Positions 41,859 through 51,100 of a stretch of 64,000 nucleotides of DNA are shown here, one piece after another (positions within the stretch are counted from its first letter, which is position 1; each line of letters begins with the position of its first letter). The DNA comes from Pseudomonas atagonensis (lineage in GTDB: Bacteria; Pseudomonadota; Gammaproteobacteria; Pseudomonadales; Pseudomonadaceae). The stretch covers positions 208,815 to 272,814 of the forward strand of contig NZ_VXCA01000004.1 in assembly GCF_011369485.1 (NCBI RefSeq). Reading direction: 5' to 3'. The translations under genes were made by a program, and so were the position numbers. Below the pieces are notes generated by a model, which worked only from the letters and a program-made list of their open reading frames with translations, searched no databases and was not told where the DNA came from.

Positions 41859-43591
41859 CGAGTGTTTTCCTGATCCTGATGTTGTTGCTGTTCGTACCAG
41901 AATTTGCGTCGCAGCAGTTCGCCCGGATCATCCGGGATTTTGCCCAGCCACTGTTCCAGGGCCTGACGCTGCTCGCCTTCGAGGTTGTCCTCGCTCGGGC
42001 GCAGCGTCGGCACCGTGTCCGTCTGTTCTTCCTCAACGCTGCCCGGCACCTCGTTGGGGCCAGGTTGCGGCGGGGTGGTCGGCGGCGGCTCGCTGGCCGA
42101 CTCGGCGGGGTGTGCCTCGCTCGGGGTTTCACTTTTCACCGCTGGAGGAGGCGCCGTTGCTGGCGGTGGTTCATCGCCCGGCAGGGTCTGCTCTGTCGGT
42201 TTGCTTTCCGGTTCAGCGGGCGCTGGCATGTTTTTCTGCTTCAGCAGGTTTTCCACCAAGGCCTTGTTGGTCTGCGCCGGACGCAGATCCGGTTGCAGTT
42301 CCAGCGCCTGTTCGTAGGCGTCGATCGCTGCGTCCAGCTCGCCGCTTTTCGCCAGTGCGTTGCCACGATTGTAGTGGGCGCGGGCGTCGCTGCCTTCGGC
42401 GAAGCGCTGGGCGGCGCCACTGTAGTCGCCGGCCTCGTACAACGCCACCCCTTGCCACTGGTGATCGTCGAAATGTTGCGCGGCTTCGGCCGGGCGCTTC
42501 TGTTTGAGCAGGTGCAGGCCTTGTTGATCGGGGCGCAGCCAGAGGTCTTCGAAGTCAAAAGCGTAGCTGGGCTGCGGCAGGCAGAACAGCAACGGCAGGC
42601 AGAACAACCAGCCACGCCGACCGGCGCAAGCGGCGAGCAGCAACAGCGGCAGCAACAGCCAGTAACCCTGATCGGCCCAAGTGTCGAGGCGCACGGTCTG
42701 GCCGTCGTCGCGCAGACTGCGCGGGCCGTCGAGCAAACCGAGTGCGCCGAGGTCGGATTCGTCCAGATGTGCACTGCGGTATTCGCCACCGACCGCGTTG
42801 AGAAACGCGTTGAGGCCGGCGCTGTCGAGCTGTGGCACGCGGATTGCGCCTTGTTCGTCCTTGAGGAAGCTGCCGTCTTCTTGCGCAATCGGCGCGCCTT
42901 CAGCGGTGCCGATCCCGAGCATCAACAGTTGCGCCGACTGCCCGCTCAAGGCACGCCGAATGCCCTGGCGCTCTTCTTCAGACAATGAAGAGCCGATCAG
43001 CAGAATCCGCCCCTGACCCAACGCACCCTGTTTCAGAAGGGCAAGGGCTTTACTGACGCCGAGGTCGGCGCGATGGCCGGCCTCGGGCATCAACGACGGC
43101 TTGAGCGCATTGAGCAGATTGCGACTGGTCGCCAGATCATCCGACAGCGGCACCAGCGTGTGCGCGCTGCCGGCGTAAACGACGATGGCGGTCTGCGCAT
43201 CGCTGCGTGCCTGCAACAGATCGAACAGCTTGCGCCGCGCCTGTTCCAGTCGCGTCGGCGGCGAGTCGGTGGCGAGCATTTCCGGGGTCAGTTCGAGTAC
43301 CACGACCAACGGGTCGGCGGGTTTCTGGCTGGTCTGTTCGACGCGCTCCCAACTCGGCCCAAGCAGCGCCAGCACCGTCAGCAGCCACGCACCGCCGAGG
43401 GCAATCCACGGCAATTTGCTGTCGCGACCACTGCCGCCGCTGAGCAACGTCGAATGGAAGGCCGGCGGCAGAATCATCTGCCAGCGCCCGGCGCGTTTTT
43501 GTCGGTGCCAGAGTTGCCAGAGCAGCCAGCCGAGCAGCGGCAGCAACAGCAGCCACCACGGGCGGAACCAGTGCGGCCAGAGCGCAATCAT
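41855..43591 (-). CDS. BatB/BatC fusion: vWA domain plus TPR
   Basis: This 578-residue protein has two N-terminal membrane segments, a vWA-like domain (about 85-290), another helix (GYWLLLPLLLLAACAG) and a TPR region (ARAHYNRGNALAKSGELDAAIDAYEQALELQPDLRPAQTNKALVENLL, about 395-445). A Pro/Glu-rich tail follows. The MIDAS position reads VVVLELTPEML instead of DxSxS, so metal binding through that motif is probably lost, unlike its neighbour BatA. The gene merges what are separate batB and batC genes in other bacteria. Both ends overlap neighbours by 4 bp. Confidence 0.85.
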   Translation of the reverse strand: MIALWPHWFRPWWLLLLPLLGWLLWQLWHRQKRAGRWQMILPPAFHSTLLSGGSGRDSKLPWIALGGAWLLTVLALLGPSWERVEQTSQKPADPLVVVLELTPEMLATDSPPTRLEQARRKLFDLLQARSDAQTAIVVYAGSAHTLVPLSDDLATSRNLLNALKPSLMPEAGHRADLGVSKALALLKQGALGQGRILLIGSSLSEEERQGIRRALSGQSAQLLMLGIGTAEGAPIAQEDGSFLKDEQGAIRVPQLDSAGLNAFLNAVGGEYRSAHLDESDLGALGLLDGPRSLRDDGQTVRLDTWADQGYWLLLPLLLLAACAGRRGWLFCLPLLFCLPQPSYAFDFEDLWLRPDQQGLHLLKQKRPAEAAQHFDDHQWQGVALYEAGDYSGAAQRFAEGSDARAHYNRGNALAKSGELDAAIDAYEQALELQPDLRPAQTNKALVENLLKQKNMPAPAEPESKPTEQTLPGDEPPPATAPPPAVKSETPSEAHPAESASEPPPTTPPQPGPNEVPGSVEEEQTDTVPTLRPSEDNLEGEQRQALEQWLGKIPDDPGELLRRKFWYEQQQHQDQENTR

Positions 43592-44667
43592 CGGCGCCTC
43601 CGCAGACGCAGACGCTTGAGGCGTTCACGCCAGTCAGGCAACGGACTTTGCAGATACAGCTCCTTGGTAAACAGGCGTTGCAGCGGGTTGTCGGGCCACA
43701 ATTCACGCGCCACCAGCAACAGACTCAGCCACAAGGCCAGCGCCAGCGGCCACTGATACAAGGCTTGCGCCGGGCGGGCCTGGGTCGGTTGCTGGGTCAC
43801 CGGTTCGAGTTGGTCGAGGGTGTCCTTGATCGCTTGCAGCTCTTTGCCGTCGTGGGCGCGGAAATACTGGCCGCCGGTGGCTTCGGCAATCGCCTTGAGC
43901 GCCGGCTCGTCCAGATCCAGACTCGGGTTGACCCCAAGCAGACCGGTCGAGCCGCTGTCCTCGGGGTTGGCGCCGATGCCGATCGGGTAAATCCTCACGC
44001 CTTCACTGGCGGCGAGTTTTGCCGCGGTCAGCGGATCGATTTCACCGCCATTGTTCGCGCCGTCCGTCACCAGAATCAGCACGCGGCTTTGCGCCGGACG
44101 CATGCGCAGGCGCTTCAGGGCCAGACCGATGGCGTCGCCGATGGCGGTGTTTTTGCCAGCGATGCCGATTCGCGCTTCGTCGAGCCAGACGCGCACGGTG
44201 TGGCGGTCGAAGGTCAACGGCGCCTGCAGATAAGCCTGGCTGCCGAACAGGATCAAGCCGACCCGGTCGCCGTCGCGGCTTTCGAGGAAGTCGCCGAGCA
44301 AGTGCTGCACCAGACTCAAACGGCTGACGTCTTCGTCCTGCCATTGCATGTCGGGAAAGTCCATCGAGCCGGACACGTCCACCGCGACCAACAAATCACG
44401 GCCACTGGCGGCAATCGGCAGCGGTTCGCCGAGCCACTGTGGGCGGGCGGCGGCGATCAGCAGCAACAGCCACAGCAGCATGAACGGTGCCTGCTGGCGC
44501 CACGCCGGCAGGTTGGCGCGGGCGCGGCGGCGGGCGAGGCCTTCCAGATCAGCCAGAAAACTGACCTTGAGCGCCGGCTCGCCGCTGTCCGCCACGGGCA
44601 GCACGAGGCGCATCAGCCACGGCAGTGGCAGCAGGGCAAAGATCCACGGCCAGGCGAACTCAAACAT
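43588..44667 (-). CDS. BatA-type vWA membrane protein
   Basis: This 359-residue protein has membrane helices at the N-terminus (FAWPWIFALLPLPWLMRLVL) and around residues 55-75 and 315-335. A vWA domain carries an intact MIDAS: DVSGSMD near residue 95, the Thr in the DRHTVR region, and VTDGANNG near 205. It is expected in the inner membrane with the vWA domain facing the periplasm or cytoplasm depending on topology. It overlaps the DUF4381 gene by 8 bp and the BatB/C gene by 4 bp. Confidence 0.9.
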   Translation of the reverse strand: MFEFAWPWIFALLPLPWLMRLVLPVADSGEPALKVSFLADLEGLARRRARANLPAWRQQAPFMLLWLLLLIAAARPQWLGEPLPIAASGRDLLVAVDVSGSMDFPDMQWQDEDVSRLSLVQHLLGDFLESRDGDRVGLILFGSQAYLQAPLTFDRHTVRVWLDEARIGIAGKNTAIGDAIGLALKRLRMRPAQSRVLILVTDGANNGGEIDPLTAAKLAASEGVRIYPIGIGANPEDSGSTGLLGVNPSLDLDEPALKAIAEATGGQYFRAHDGKELQAIKDTLDQLEPVTQQPTQARPAQALYQWPLALALWLSLLLVARELWPDNPLQRLFTKELYLQSPLPDWRERLKRLRLRRRR

Positions 44668-45157
44668 GTTTGCGAATCCATGTTTCGACCGCTTGGGTCA
44701 GGCCGGCGATGGCTTTGTCGTCGAGTTTGCATTCCGGTTTGTAGGCGCCCTCGACCAGTACCATCCAGCGCGTCAGGCCGGCCGCCGGGCAACGGTTGTC
44801 GAGAAACGCCAGCCATTTGCGGCCATTGAGCGTGTGGCTCTGGCTGTAGGGGTAATGGTTGCGGCACAGGCGCTTGAGCAGACCGTTGAGTTGTTGCAGC
44901 CAGGCCCCGGCCGGGGCGCCGTCATAAGGTTTGGGCATCTGTGCCAGCTCGGCCAGTGCGGCAATGCGCACCGGGTCAAGCGGCTGTTCGGCACGCACGA
45001 TCGGGCGCTTTTTGATCGGAATGAAACGACGCAGGCGCCACGCGACGAAGCCCAGCAGCGGCAACAACAAAAGCAGCAGCCACCAACCCGGCGCCGGTGG
45101 CCAGAAGGCAATCGGTGGCGGGGAAATCAGTGGTTGCAGTTGTTCAAGGCCGTTCAT
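44660..45157 (-). CDS. DUF4381 protein of the Bat operon
   Basis: This 165-residue protein has one membrane helix (WWLLLLLLPLLGFVAWRLRRF, about 24-45) and a helical cytoplasmic part containing WLQQLNGLLKRLCRNHYPYSQSHTLNGRKWLAFLDN. That matches the DUF4381 proteins that sit between DUF58 and BatA genes. Role in the complex is unknown. It overlaps both neighbours (4 and 8 bp), which fixes the operon order. Confidence 0.88.
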   Translation of the reverse strand: MNGLEQLQPLISPPPIAFWPPAPGWWLLLLLLPLLGFVAWRLRRFIPIKKRPIVRAEQPLDPVRIAALAELAQMPKPYDGAPAGAWLQQLNGLLKRLCRNHYPYSQSHTLNGRKWLAFLDNRCPAAGLTRWMVLVEGAYKPECKLDDKAIAGLTQAVETWIRKHV

Positions 45158-46098
45158 CGACCTTTCCCCGGACGCTGTGGGTTAAGAAACTCGCGCATCT
45201 GCTCGACCATTTCACTTTGCGTGCTCAACGGCATCAGCAACACCCGCAACTTCTGCGCGAGCAGTTCCCAGCGGGCTATGCGCGCTTCGGCCTGGGCGCG
45301 ATAGGTCTGGCGCAGTTCGAAGTTCAGCGTGTCGAGTTCGAGCTGTGCGCCACGCTCGGCGAATCTCAGCAGCCCGGCGGCGGGCAGGGCGTGATCGAGC
45401 GGATCGGACAGCGGCAGCATCAGCAGGTCGCAATGACGCGACAGCAGACTCAACTGTTGTTCGGCGCTGTCGGACAGCGCGCGCTCATCGCAAATCACGA
45501 TCACCAGACTGCCCGGGCGCAGCACTTCGCGGGCGCGGCGCAGGGCCACGCCGAACGCATCGCGATCCGGTTCACGTTCGCTGTGCAGCGACTGATTGAC
45601 CTTCACCAGACGGTTGAGCAATTGCAGCAGGCTCTGTTTGCTGCGCCGTGGTTTGATTTCATAGTGCTCGTTATCACCGAATACCAGCCCGCCGACACGG
45701 TCGTTGTGACCGAGCGCGGCCCAGCCGATCAACGCTGCCGCTTGCGCCGCCAGCACCGATTTGAACATCAGCCCGGAGCCGAAAAACAGCCGCGTGCTTT
45801 GCTCGACCATGATGAAAATCGGCCGTTCGCGTTCTTCATGGAACAGCTTGGTGTGCGGCTCCTGCGTCCGCGCAGTCACGCGCCAGTCGATGGTGCGCAC
45901 GTCGTCGCCGGCCTGATAGACCCGCACCTGATCGAAGTCGACGCCACGACCACGAAACTTGGAGTGGTGCAGACCGATCAACGGGCTGCGCTGGCTCGGC
46001 GTGGAAAACAGTTGCACCTCGCGCACGCGGTGACGCATCTCGATCAGCTCGGCGAGGCTGACGCGGATACCGGGTTCGGAGGGCAGGGCGGCGTTCAT
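45154..46098 (-). CDS. DUF58 domain protein
   Basis: The ATG at 46098 gives 314 residues, starting 5 bp after the MoxR stop. The DUF58 core is clear: GRGVDFDQVRVYQAGDDVRTIDWRVTARTQEPHTKLFHEERERPIFIMVEQS (about 50-105) leads into a degenerate vWA-like domain (VIVICDERALSD near 215). There is no membrane segment. It is a standard member of MoxR-DUF58-vWA operons; the role is probably to link the AAA ATPase to the membrane vWA proteins. Confidence 0.9.
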   Translation of the reverse strand: MNAALPSEPGIRVSLAELIEMRHRVREVQLFSTPSQRSPLIGLHHSKFRGRGVDFDQVRVYQAGDDVRTIDWRVTARTQEPHTKLFHEERERPIFIMVEQSTRLFFGSGLMFKSVLAAQAAALIGWAALGHNDRVGGLVFGDNEHYEIKPRRSKQSLLQLLNRLVKVNQSLHSEREPDRDAFGVALRRAREVLRPGSLVIVICDERALSDSAEQQLSLLSRHCDLLMLPLSDPLDHALPAAGLLRFAERGAQLELDTLNFELRQTYRAQAEARIARWELLAQKLRVLLMPLSTQSEMVEQMREFLNPQRPGKGR

Positions 46099-46103
46099 GG
46101 GGG

Positions 46104-47063
46104 TCAAGCGACGGCTACGACGTCGAGAATCCGCTGCACCACCCGATCCTGATCGATGCCGGCGGCCTCGGCTTCGAACGACAGAATGATGCGGTGACGC
46201 AACACGTCGAACAGCACCGCCTGAATGTCTTCCGGGCTGACGAAGTCGCGACCGGCCAGCCAGGCGTGGGCGCGGGCGCAGCGGTCGAGGGCGATGGAAC
46301 CGCGCGGGCTGGCACCGTAGGCAATCCATTCGGCCATTTCCGGGTCGAACTTGGCCGGGTTGCGCGTGGCCATGACCAGTTGCACCAGGTATTCCTCCAC
46401 GGCATCGGCCATGTACAGACCGAGGATTTCCTTGCGCGCGGCGAAGATCGCCTGCTGGCTGACGCGACGCTCGGGCTTGGTCTCGCCGTTCAGCGCTTCG
46501 CCACGGGCCTGCTGGAGAATGCGCCGTTCAACGGCGGCGTCGGGGAAGCCGATCTTGACGTGCATCAGGAAACGGTCGAGCTGGGCTTCCGGCAGCGGGT
46601 AGGTGCCTTCCTGCTCGATCGGGTTCTGCGTGGCCATCACCAGAAACAGCGGCGACAGCTCGTAGGTGCTGCGGCCGACACTGACCTGGCGCTCGGCCAT
46701 CGCTTCGAGCAAGGCTGACTGAACCTTGGCCGGGGCGCGGTTGATTTCGTCCGCCAGCACCAGATTGTGGAAGATCGGGCCTTGCTGGAACACGAAGCTG
46801 CCGGTTTCCGGGCGGTAGATCTCGGTGCCGGTGATGTCGGCAGGCAGCAGGTCCGGGGTGAACTGAATACGATGGAACTGGGCTTCAATGCCCTCGGCGA
46901 GTTCTTTGATCGCTTTGGTCTTGGCCAGACCCGGAGCGCCCTCGACCAGCATGTGGCCGTCGGCGAGCAGGGCGATGAGCAACCGCTCGATGAGTTTTTC
47001 CTGGCCGAGAATCTGCGTTGAAAGAAAGGTTCGCAGCGCCAGCAGCGCTTCACGATGTTCCAT
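46104..47063 (-). CDS. MoxR-family AAA ATPase
   Basis: The ATG at 47063 is preferred over an upstream in-frame ATG at 47093 because AGGAA lies 10 bp before it and family alignments start here. The 319-residue protein has Walker A GAPGLAKT near residue 45, Walker B LVLADEINRAP near 105, sensor-1 ATQNPIEQEGTYPLPEAQLDRF near 145, and a C-terminal lid. MoxR ATPases act as chaperones that mature vWA-containing complexes. It is the first gene of the six-gene Bat operon; promoter signals lie in 47064-47230. Confidence 0.92.
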   Translation of the reverse strand: MEHREALLALRTFLSTQILGQEKLIERLLIALLADGHMLVEGAPGLAKTKAIKELAEGIEAQFHRIQFTPDLLPADITGTEIYRPETGSFVFQQGPIFHNLVLADEINRAPAKVQSALLEAMAERQVSVGRSTYELSPLFLVMATQNPIEQEGTYPLPEAQLDRFLMHVKIGFPDAAVERRILQQARGEALNGETKPERRVSQQAIFAARKEILGLYMADAVEEYLVQLVMATRNPAKFDPEMAEWIAYGASPRGSIALDRCARAHAWLAGRDFVSPEDIQAVLFDVLRHRIILSFEAEAAGIDQDRVVQRILDVVAVA

Positions 47064-47232
47064 CGATGACTGTTCCTGGAAAGGGGTGGCCACCGGCGTT
47101 CGGATAACGCCGGGGCTGGGGGCGTTACTTTAATCCATCGCAGGGGGTGGCGACTAACGGCATTTTGCGCAAAGTGTGGGAAATGACCGGGGGATTTGTT
47201 GGATTTTTGTAGCAGGGGAGTGTTGGGGGTGG

Positions 47233-47326
47233 CTGTTCCGGCGCTATCGCGAACAGGCTCACTCCTACAATGGATCGTCGTACACCGACCTGTAGGAGTG
47301 AGCCTGCTCACGATAGGGCCAGCCCG
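47233..47326. repeat. Inverted repeat, CTGTAGGAGTGAGCCTGCTC family
   Basis: CTGTTCCGGCGCTATCGCGA and AACAGGCTCACTCCTACA on the left are mirrored by TGTAGGAGTGAGCCTGCTCA and CGATAGGGCCAGC on the right. It lies between the MoxR promoter and the stop codon of the next minus-strand gene. Confidence 0.85.
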
Positions 47327-47333
47327 TCCGGCA

Positions 47334-47687
47334 TCAAACTTCGTTAATGAAGGTGCCAGTGCCGTCCAGGATGTTCTTCAGGGTCTCGACAACCTCATCC
47401 AAATCAACCATGTCCGGGTTGAAGCTGATCTCCAGTACGTCATCCCCGTTCAACGCATCGGCATCCGCCGCAGCAATCTCGATCTTCAGAAGAGTCGAGG
47501 TCAGGGTGACCTTCACGCCATCCAGCGTCGAAGGCTCGCCATCCAGAGTGATCTCCAGCTCATCCTCGTCCGGGTAGCGGCTCATCAGAAACATGTCGCC
47601 CTTGTCGCTGTGGCAGCAGAGCATGGCCATGTTGTCTTCTTCGTCATCGCACGGGTTCACGATCAGTAGGGCGGTGGTCATTTGCAT
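47334..47687 (-). CDS. Small acidic conserved-type protein, 117 residues
   Basis: The ATG at 47687 gives MQMTTALLIVNPCDDEEDNMAMLCCHSDKGDMFLMSRYPDEDELEITLDGE and an acidic C-terminus. The alternating beta-strand pattern (KVTLTSTLLKIEIAAADADAL, DVLEISFN) suggests a small all-beta fold. It loosely recalls Imm10-type immunity proteins, but I would not rely on that. There is no signal peptide. It stands alone between a repeat and the gdhB leader. Confidence 0.6.
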   Translation of the reverse strand: MQMTTALLIVNPCDDEEDNMAMLCCHSDKGDMFLMSRYPDEDELEITLDGEPSTLDGVKVTLTSTLLKIEIAAADADALNGDDVLEISFNPDMVDLDEVVETLKNILDGTGTFINEV

Positions 47688-47876
47688 GGGGAATTCCTGC
47701 CTCGAACGGCGTGTTGGTCGCAATTGGGCGCGATTCTGCCAGCCCTCGGGAATTTCTGCATGTGAGAGTGTCAGAGGATGTGTCGTGAACGCGACACAGG
47801 TCAATGGTCATTTCTGGCACGCATGTACCGTAAAACCGGGCATTCAGACCAGCGTTTTCCTCCACGGCTGCTAGTG

Positions 47877-47988
47877 TTTACGGGTGCTGAAACCTTTGTT
47901 TACGTGCCAATGACCGAATATGTCGCAGCACCGCAAGCAGACACATTGTCGCACCCATTAAGCTGCGCAACGGATGAGCACCCGTAAA
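47877..47988. promoter_or_regulatory. Long-range 12-bp inverted repeat in the gdhB upstream region
   Basis: TTTACGGGTGCT (47877-47888) and AGCACCCGTAAA (47977-47988) are perfect complements 88 nt apart. They could close a structured RNA or form a looping operator. A small hairpin GTGTCG-tgaa-CGCGACAC lies further up near 47780. The 500-bp gap 47688-48191 has no gene I can support. Its 3' end carries AATAACAA (48164-48171), a Crc/Hfq-like motif, just before the gdhB ribosome-binding site. Confidence 0.35.
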
Positions 47989-48191
47989 GGCATTGTCGGC
48001 AGCCCCGTCAGTCGTTTTTGCAGATGCCCATTCAATGGAAGGTGAATGTGACCTGAGTGTCCCGTCCAGCTTCACCCACCTGTCCCCCTGTTTCCTCTGC
48101 CCGAGATTCAGGAACAGGGTGACTTGAGCCCCGAAAGGGGTGTTGCACGCGACGCTTTCCATCAATAACAAGCTTAAGCGGAGTACCACAG

Positions 48192-51100
48192 ATGGCGTTC
48201 TTCACCGCAGCCAGCAAAGCCGACTTCCAGCACCAACTGCAAGCGGCACTGGCGCAGCACATCAGTGAACAGGCACTGCCACAAGTGGCGCTGTTCGCTG
48301 AACAATTCTTCGGCATCATTTCCCTGGACGAGCTGACTCAACGTCGCCTCTCCGACCTCGCTGGCTGTACTCTTTCCGCGTGGCGCCTGCTTGAGCGCTT
48401 CGATCATGCGCAACCACAAGTGCGCGTTTACAACCCCGATTACGAACGTCATGGCTGGCAGTCGACCCACACCGCGGTCGAAGTCCTGCACCACGACCTG
48501 CCATTCCTGGTCGACTCGGTTCGCACCGAACTGAACCGTCGCGGCTACAGCATCCACACCCTGCAAACCACCGTGCTCAGCGTGCGTCGTGGCAGCAAGG
48601 GCGAGTTGCTGGAAATCCTGCCGAAGGGCAGCACCGGTGAAGGCGTTCTGCATGAGTCGCTGATGTACCTGGAAATCGACCGCTGCGCCAACGCGGCCGA
48701 ACTGAATGTGCTGAGCAAAGAGCTGGAACAGGTTCTCGGTGAAGTCCGCGTTGCGGTCGCCGATTTCGAGCCGATGAAAGCCAAGGTGCAGGAAATCCTC
48801 ACCAAACTCGACAACAGCGCCTTCGCCGTCGATGCCGACGAAAAGAACGAAATCAAAAGCTTTCTGGAATGGCTGGTGGGCAACCACTTCACCTTCCTCG
48901 GCTACGAAGAGTTCGTGGTCACCGATCAGGCCGATGGCGGCCACATCGAGTACGACCAGAACTCCTTCCTCGGCCTGACCAAACTGCTGCGCACCGGCCT
49001 GACCTACGATGACCTGCGCATCGAAGACTACGCGGTGAACTACCTACGCGAACCGACCCTGCTGTCGTTCGCCAAGGCTGCGCACCCGAGCCGTGTACAC
49101 CGTCCGGCCTACCCGGACTACGTGTCGATCCGTGAAATCGACGCCGACGGCAACGTCATCAAGGAACACCGTTTCATGGGCCTGTACACCTCTTCGGTGT
49201 ATGGCGAGAGCGTGCGGGTCATCCCGTTCATCCGCCGCAAGGTCGAAGAAATCGAACGCCGTTCCGGCTTCCAGTCCAAGGCTCACCTGGGCAAGGAACT
49301 GGCGCAGGTTCTCGAAGTGCTGCCGCGTGACGACCTGTTCCAGACCCCGGTCGACGAACTGTTCAGCACCGTGATGTCGATCGTGCAGATCCAGGAACGC
49401 AACAAGATCCGCGTGTTCCTGCGCAAAGACCCGTACGGTCGCTTCTGCTACTGCCTGGCCTACGTGCCACGCGACATCTATTCCACCGAAGTTCGCCAGA
49501 AGATCCAGCAAGTGCTGATGGAGCGCCTGAAGGCGTCCGACTGCGAATTCTGGACGTTCTTCTCCGAGTCCGTGCTGGCGCGCGTGCAGTTGATCCTGCG
49601 TGTCGACCCGAAAAACCGTCTCGACATCGACCCGGTGCTGCTGGAAAAAGAAGTCGTACAAGCGTGCCGCAGCTGGCAGGACGACTACGCCGCACTGACC
49701 GTCGAAAGCTTCGGCGAAGCCCACGGCACCAACGTGCTGGCTGACTTCCCGAAAGGCTTCCCGGCCGGTTACCGCGAGCGTTTCGCCGCGCATTCGGCCG
49801 TGGTCGACATGCAGCACCTGCTGAGCCTCAACGAAAAAAATCCGCTGGTGATGAGCTTCTATCAACCGCTGGGCCAGGTTTCCGGCCAGCGCGAGCTGCA
49901 TTGCAAGCTGTACCACGCCGACACTCCACTGGCACTGTCCGACGTCCTGCCGATTCTGGAAAACCTCGGCCTGCGCGTGCTGGGTGAGTTCCCGTACCGT
50001 CTGCGTCACACCAATGGCCGCGAGTTCTGGATACACGACTTCGCGTTCACCGCCGCTGAAGGCCTGGACCTCGACATCCAGCAACTCAACGACACCCTGC
50101 AGGACGCCTTCGTCCACATCGTTCGCGGCGACGCCGAAAACGATGCGTTCAACCGTCTGGTGCTGACCGCCGGTCTGCCTTGGCGCGACGTTGCGCTGCT
50201 GCGTGCTTACGCGCGTTACCTGAAGCAGATTCGTCTGGGCTTCGATCTGGGTTACATCGCCAGCACCCTGAACAACCACACCGACATCGCTCGCGAGCTG
50301 ACCCGGTTGTTCAAGACCCGTTTCTATCTGGCGCGCAAGCTCAGCGAAGACGATCTGGAAGACAAGCAACTGCGTCTGGAACAAGCGATTCTGACTGCAC
50401 TGGACGACGTCCAGGTGCTCAACGAAGACCGCATCCTGCGTCGTTACCTCGACCTGATCAAAGCCACCCTGCGCACCAACTTCTATCAGACTGACGCCAA
50501 CGGCCAGAACAAGTCGTACTTCAGCTTCAAGTTCAACCCGCACGCGATCCCTGAACTGCCGAAGCCAGTACCGAAGTTCGAAATCTTCGTTTACTCGCCA
50601 CGCGTTGAAGGCGTGCACCTGCGCTTCGGCAATGTTGCGCGTGGTGGTCTGCGCTGGTCTGACCGTGAAGAAGACTTCCGCACCGAAGTCCTCGGTCTGG
50701 TTAAAGCCCAGCAAGTGAAGAACTCGGTCATCGTGCCAGTGGGTGCGAAGGGCGGCTTCCTGCCGCGTCGTCTGCCGCTGGGCGGCAGCCGTGACGAGAT
50801 CGCGGCCGAAGGCATCGCCTGCTACCGCATCTTCATTTCGGGTCTGCTGGACATCACCGACAACCTGAAAGACGGCGCACTGGTGCCGCCGGCTAATGTC
50901 GTGCGTCATGACGACGATGACCCGTACCTGGTTGTGGCAGCGGACAAGGGCACTGCAACCTTCTCCGACATCGCCAACGGCATCGCTATCGACTACGGCT
51001 TCTGGCTGGGTGACGCGTTTGCGTCCGGTGGTTCGGCCGGTTACGACCACAAGAAAATGGGCATTACCGCCAAGGGCGCGTGGGTTGGCGTACAACGTCA

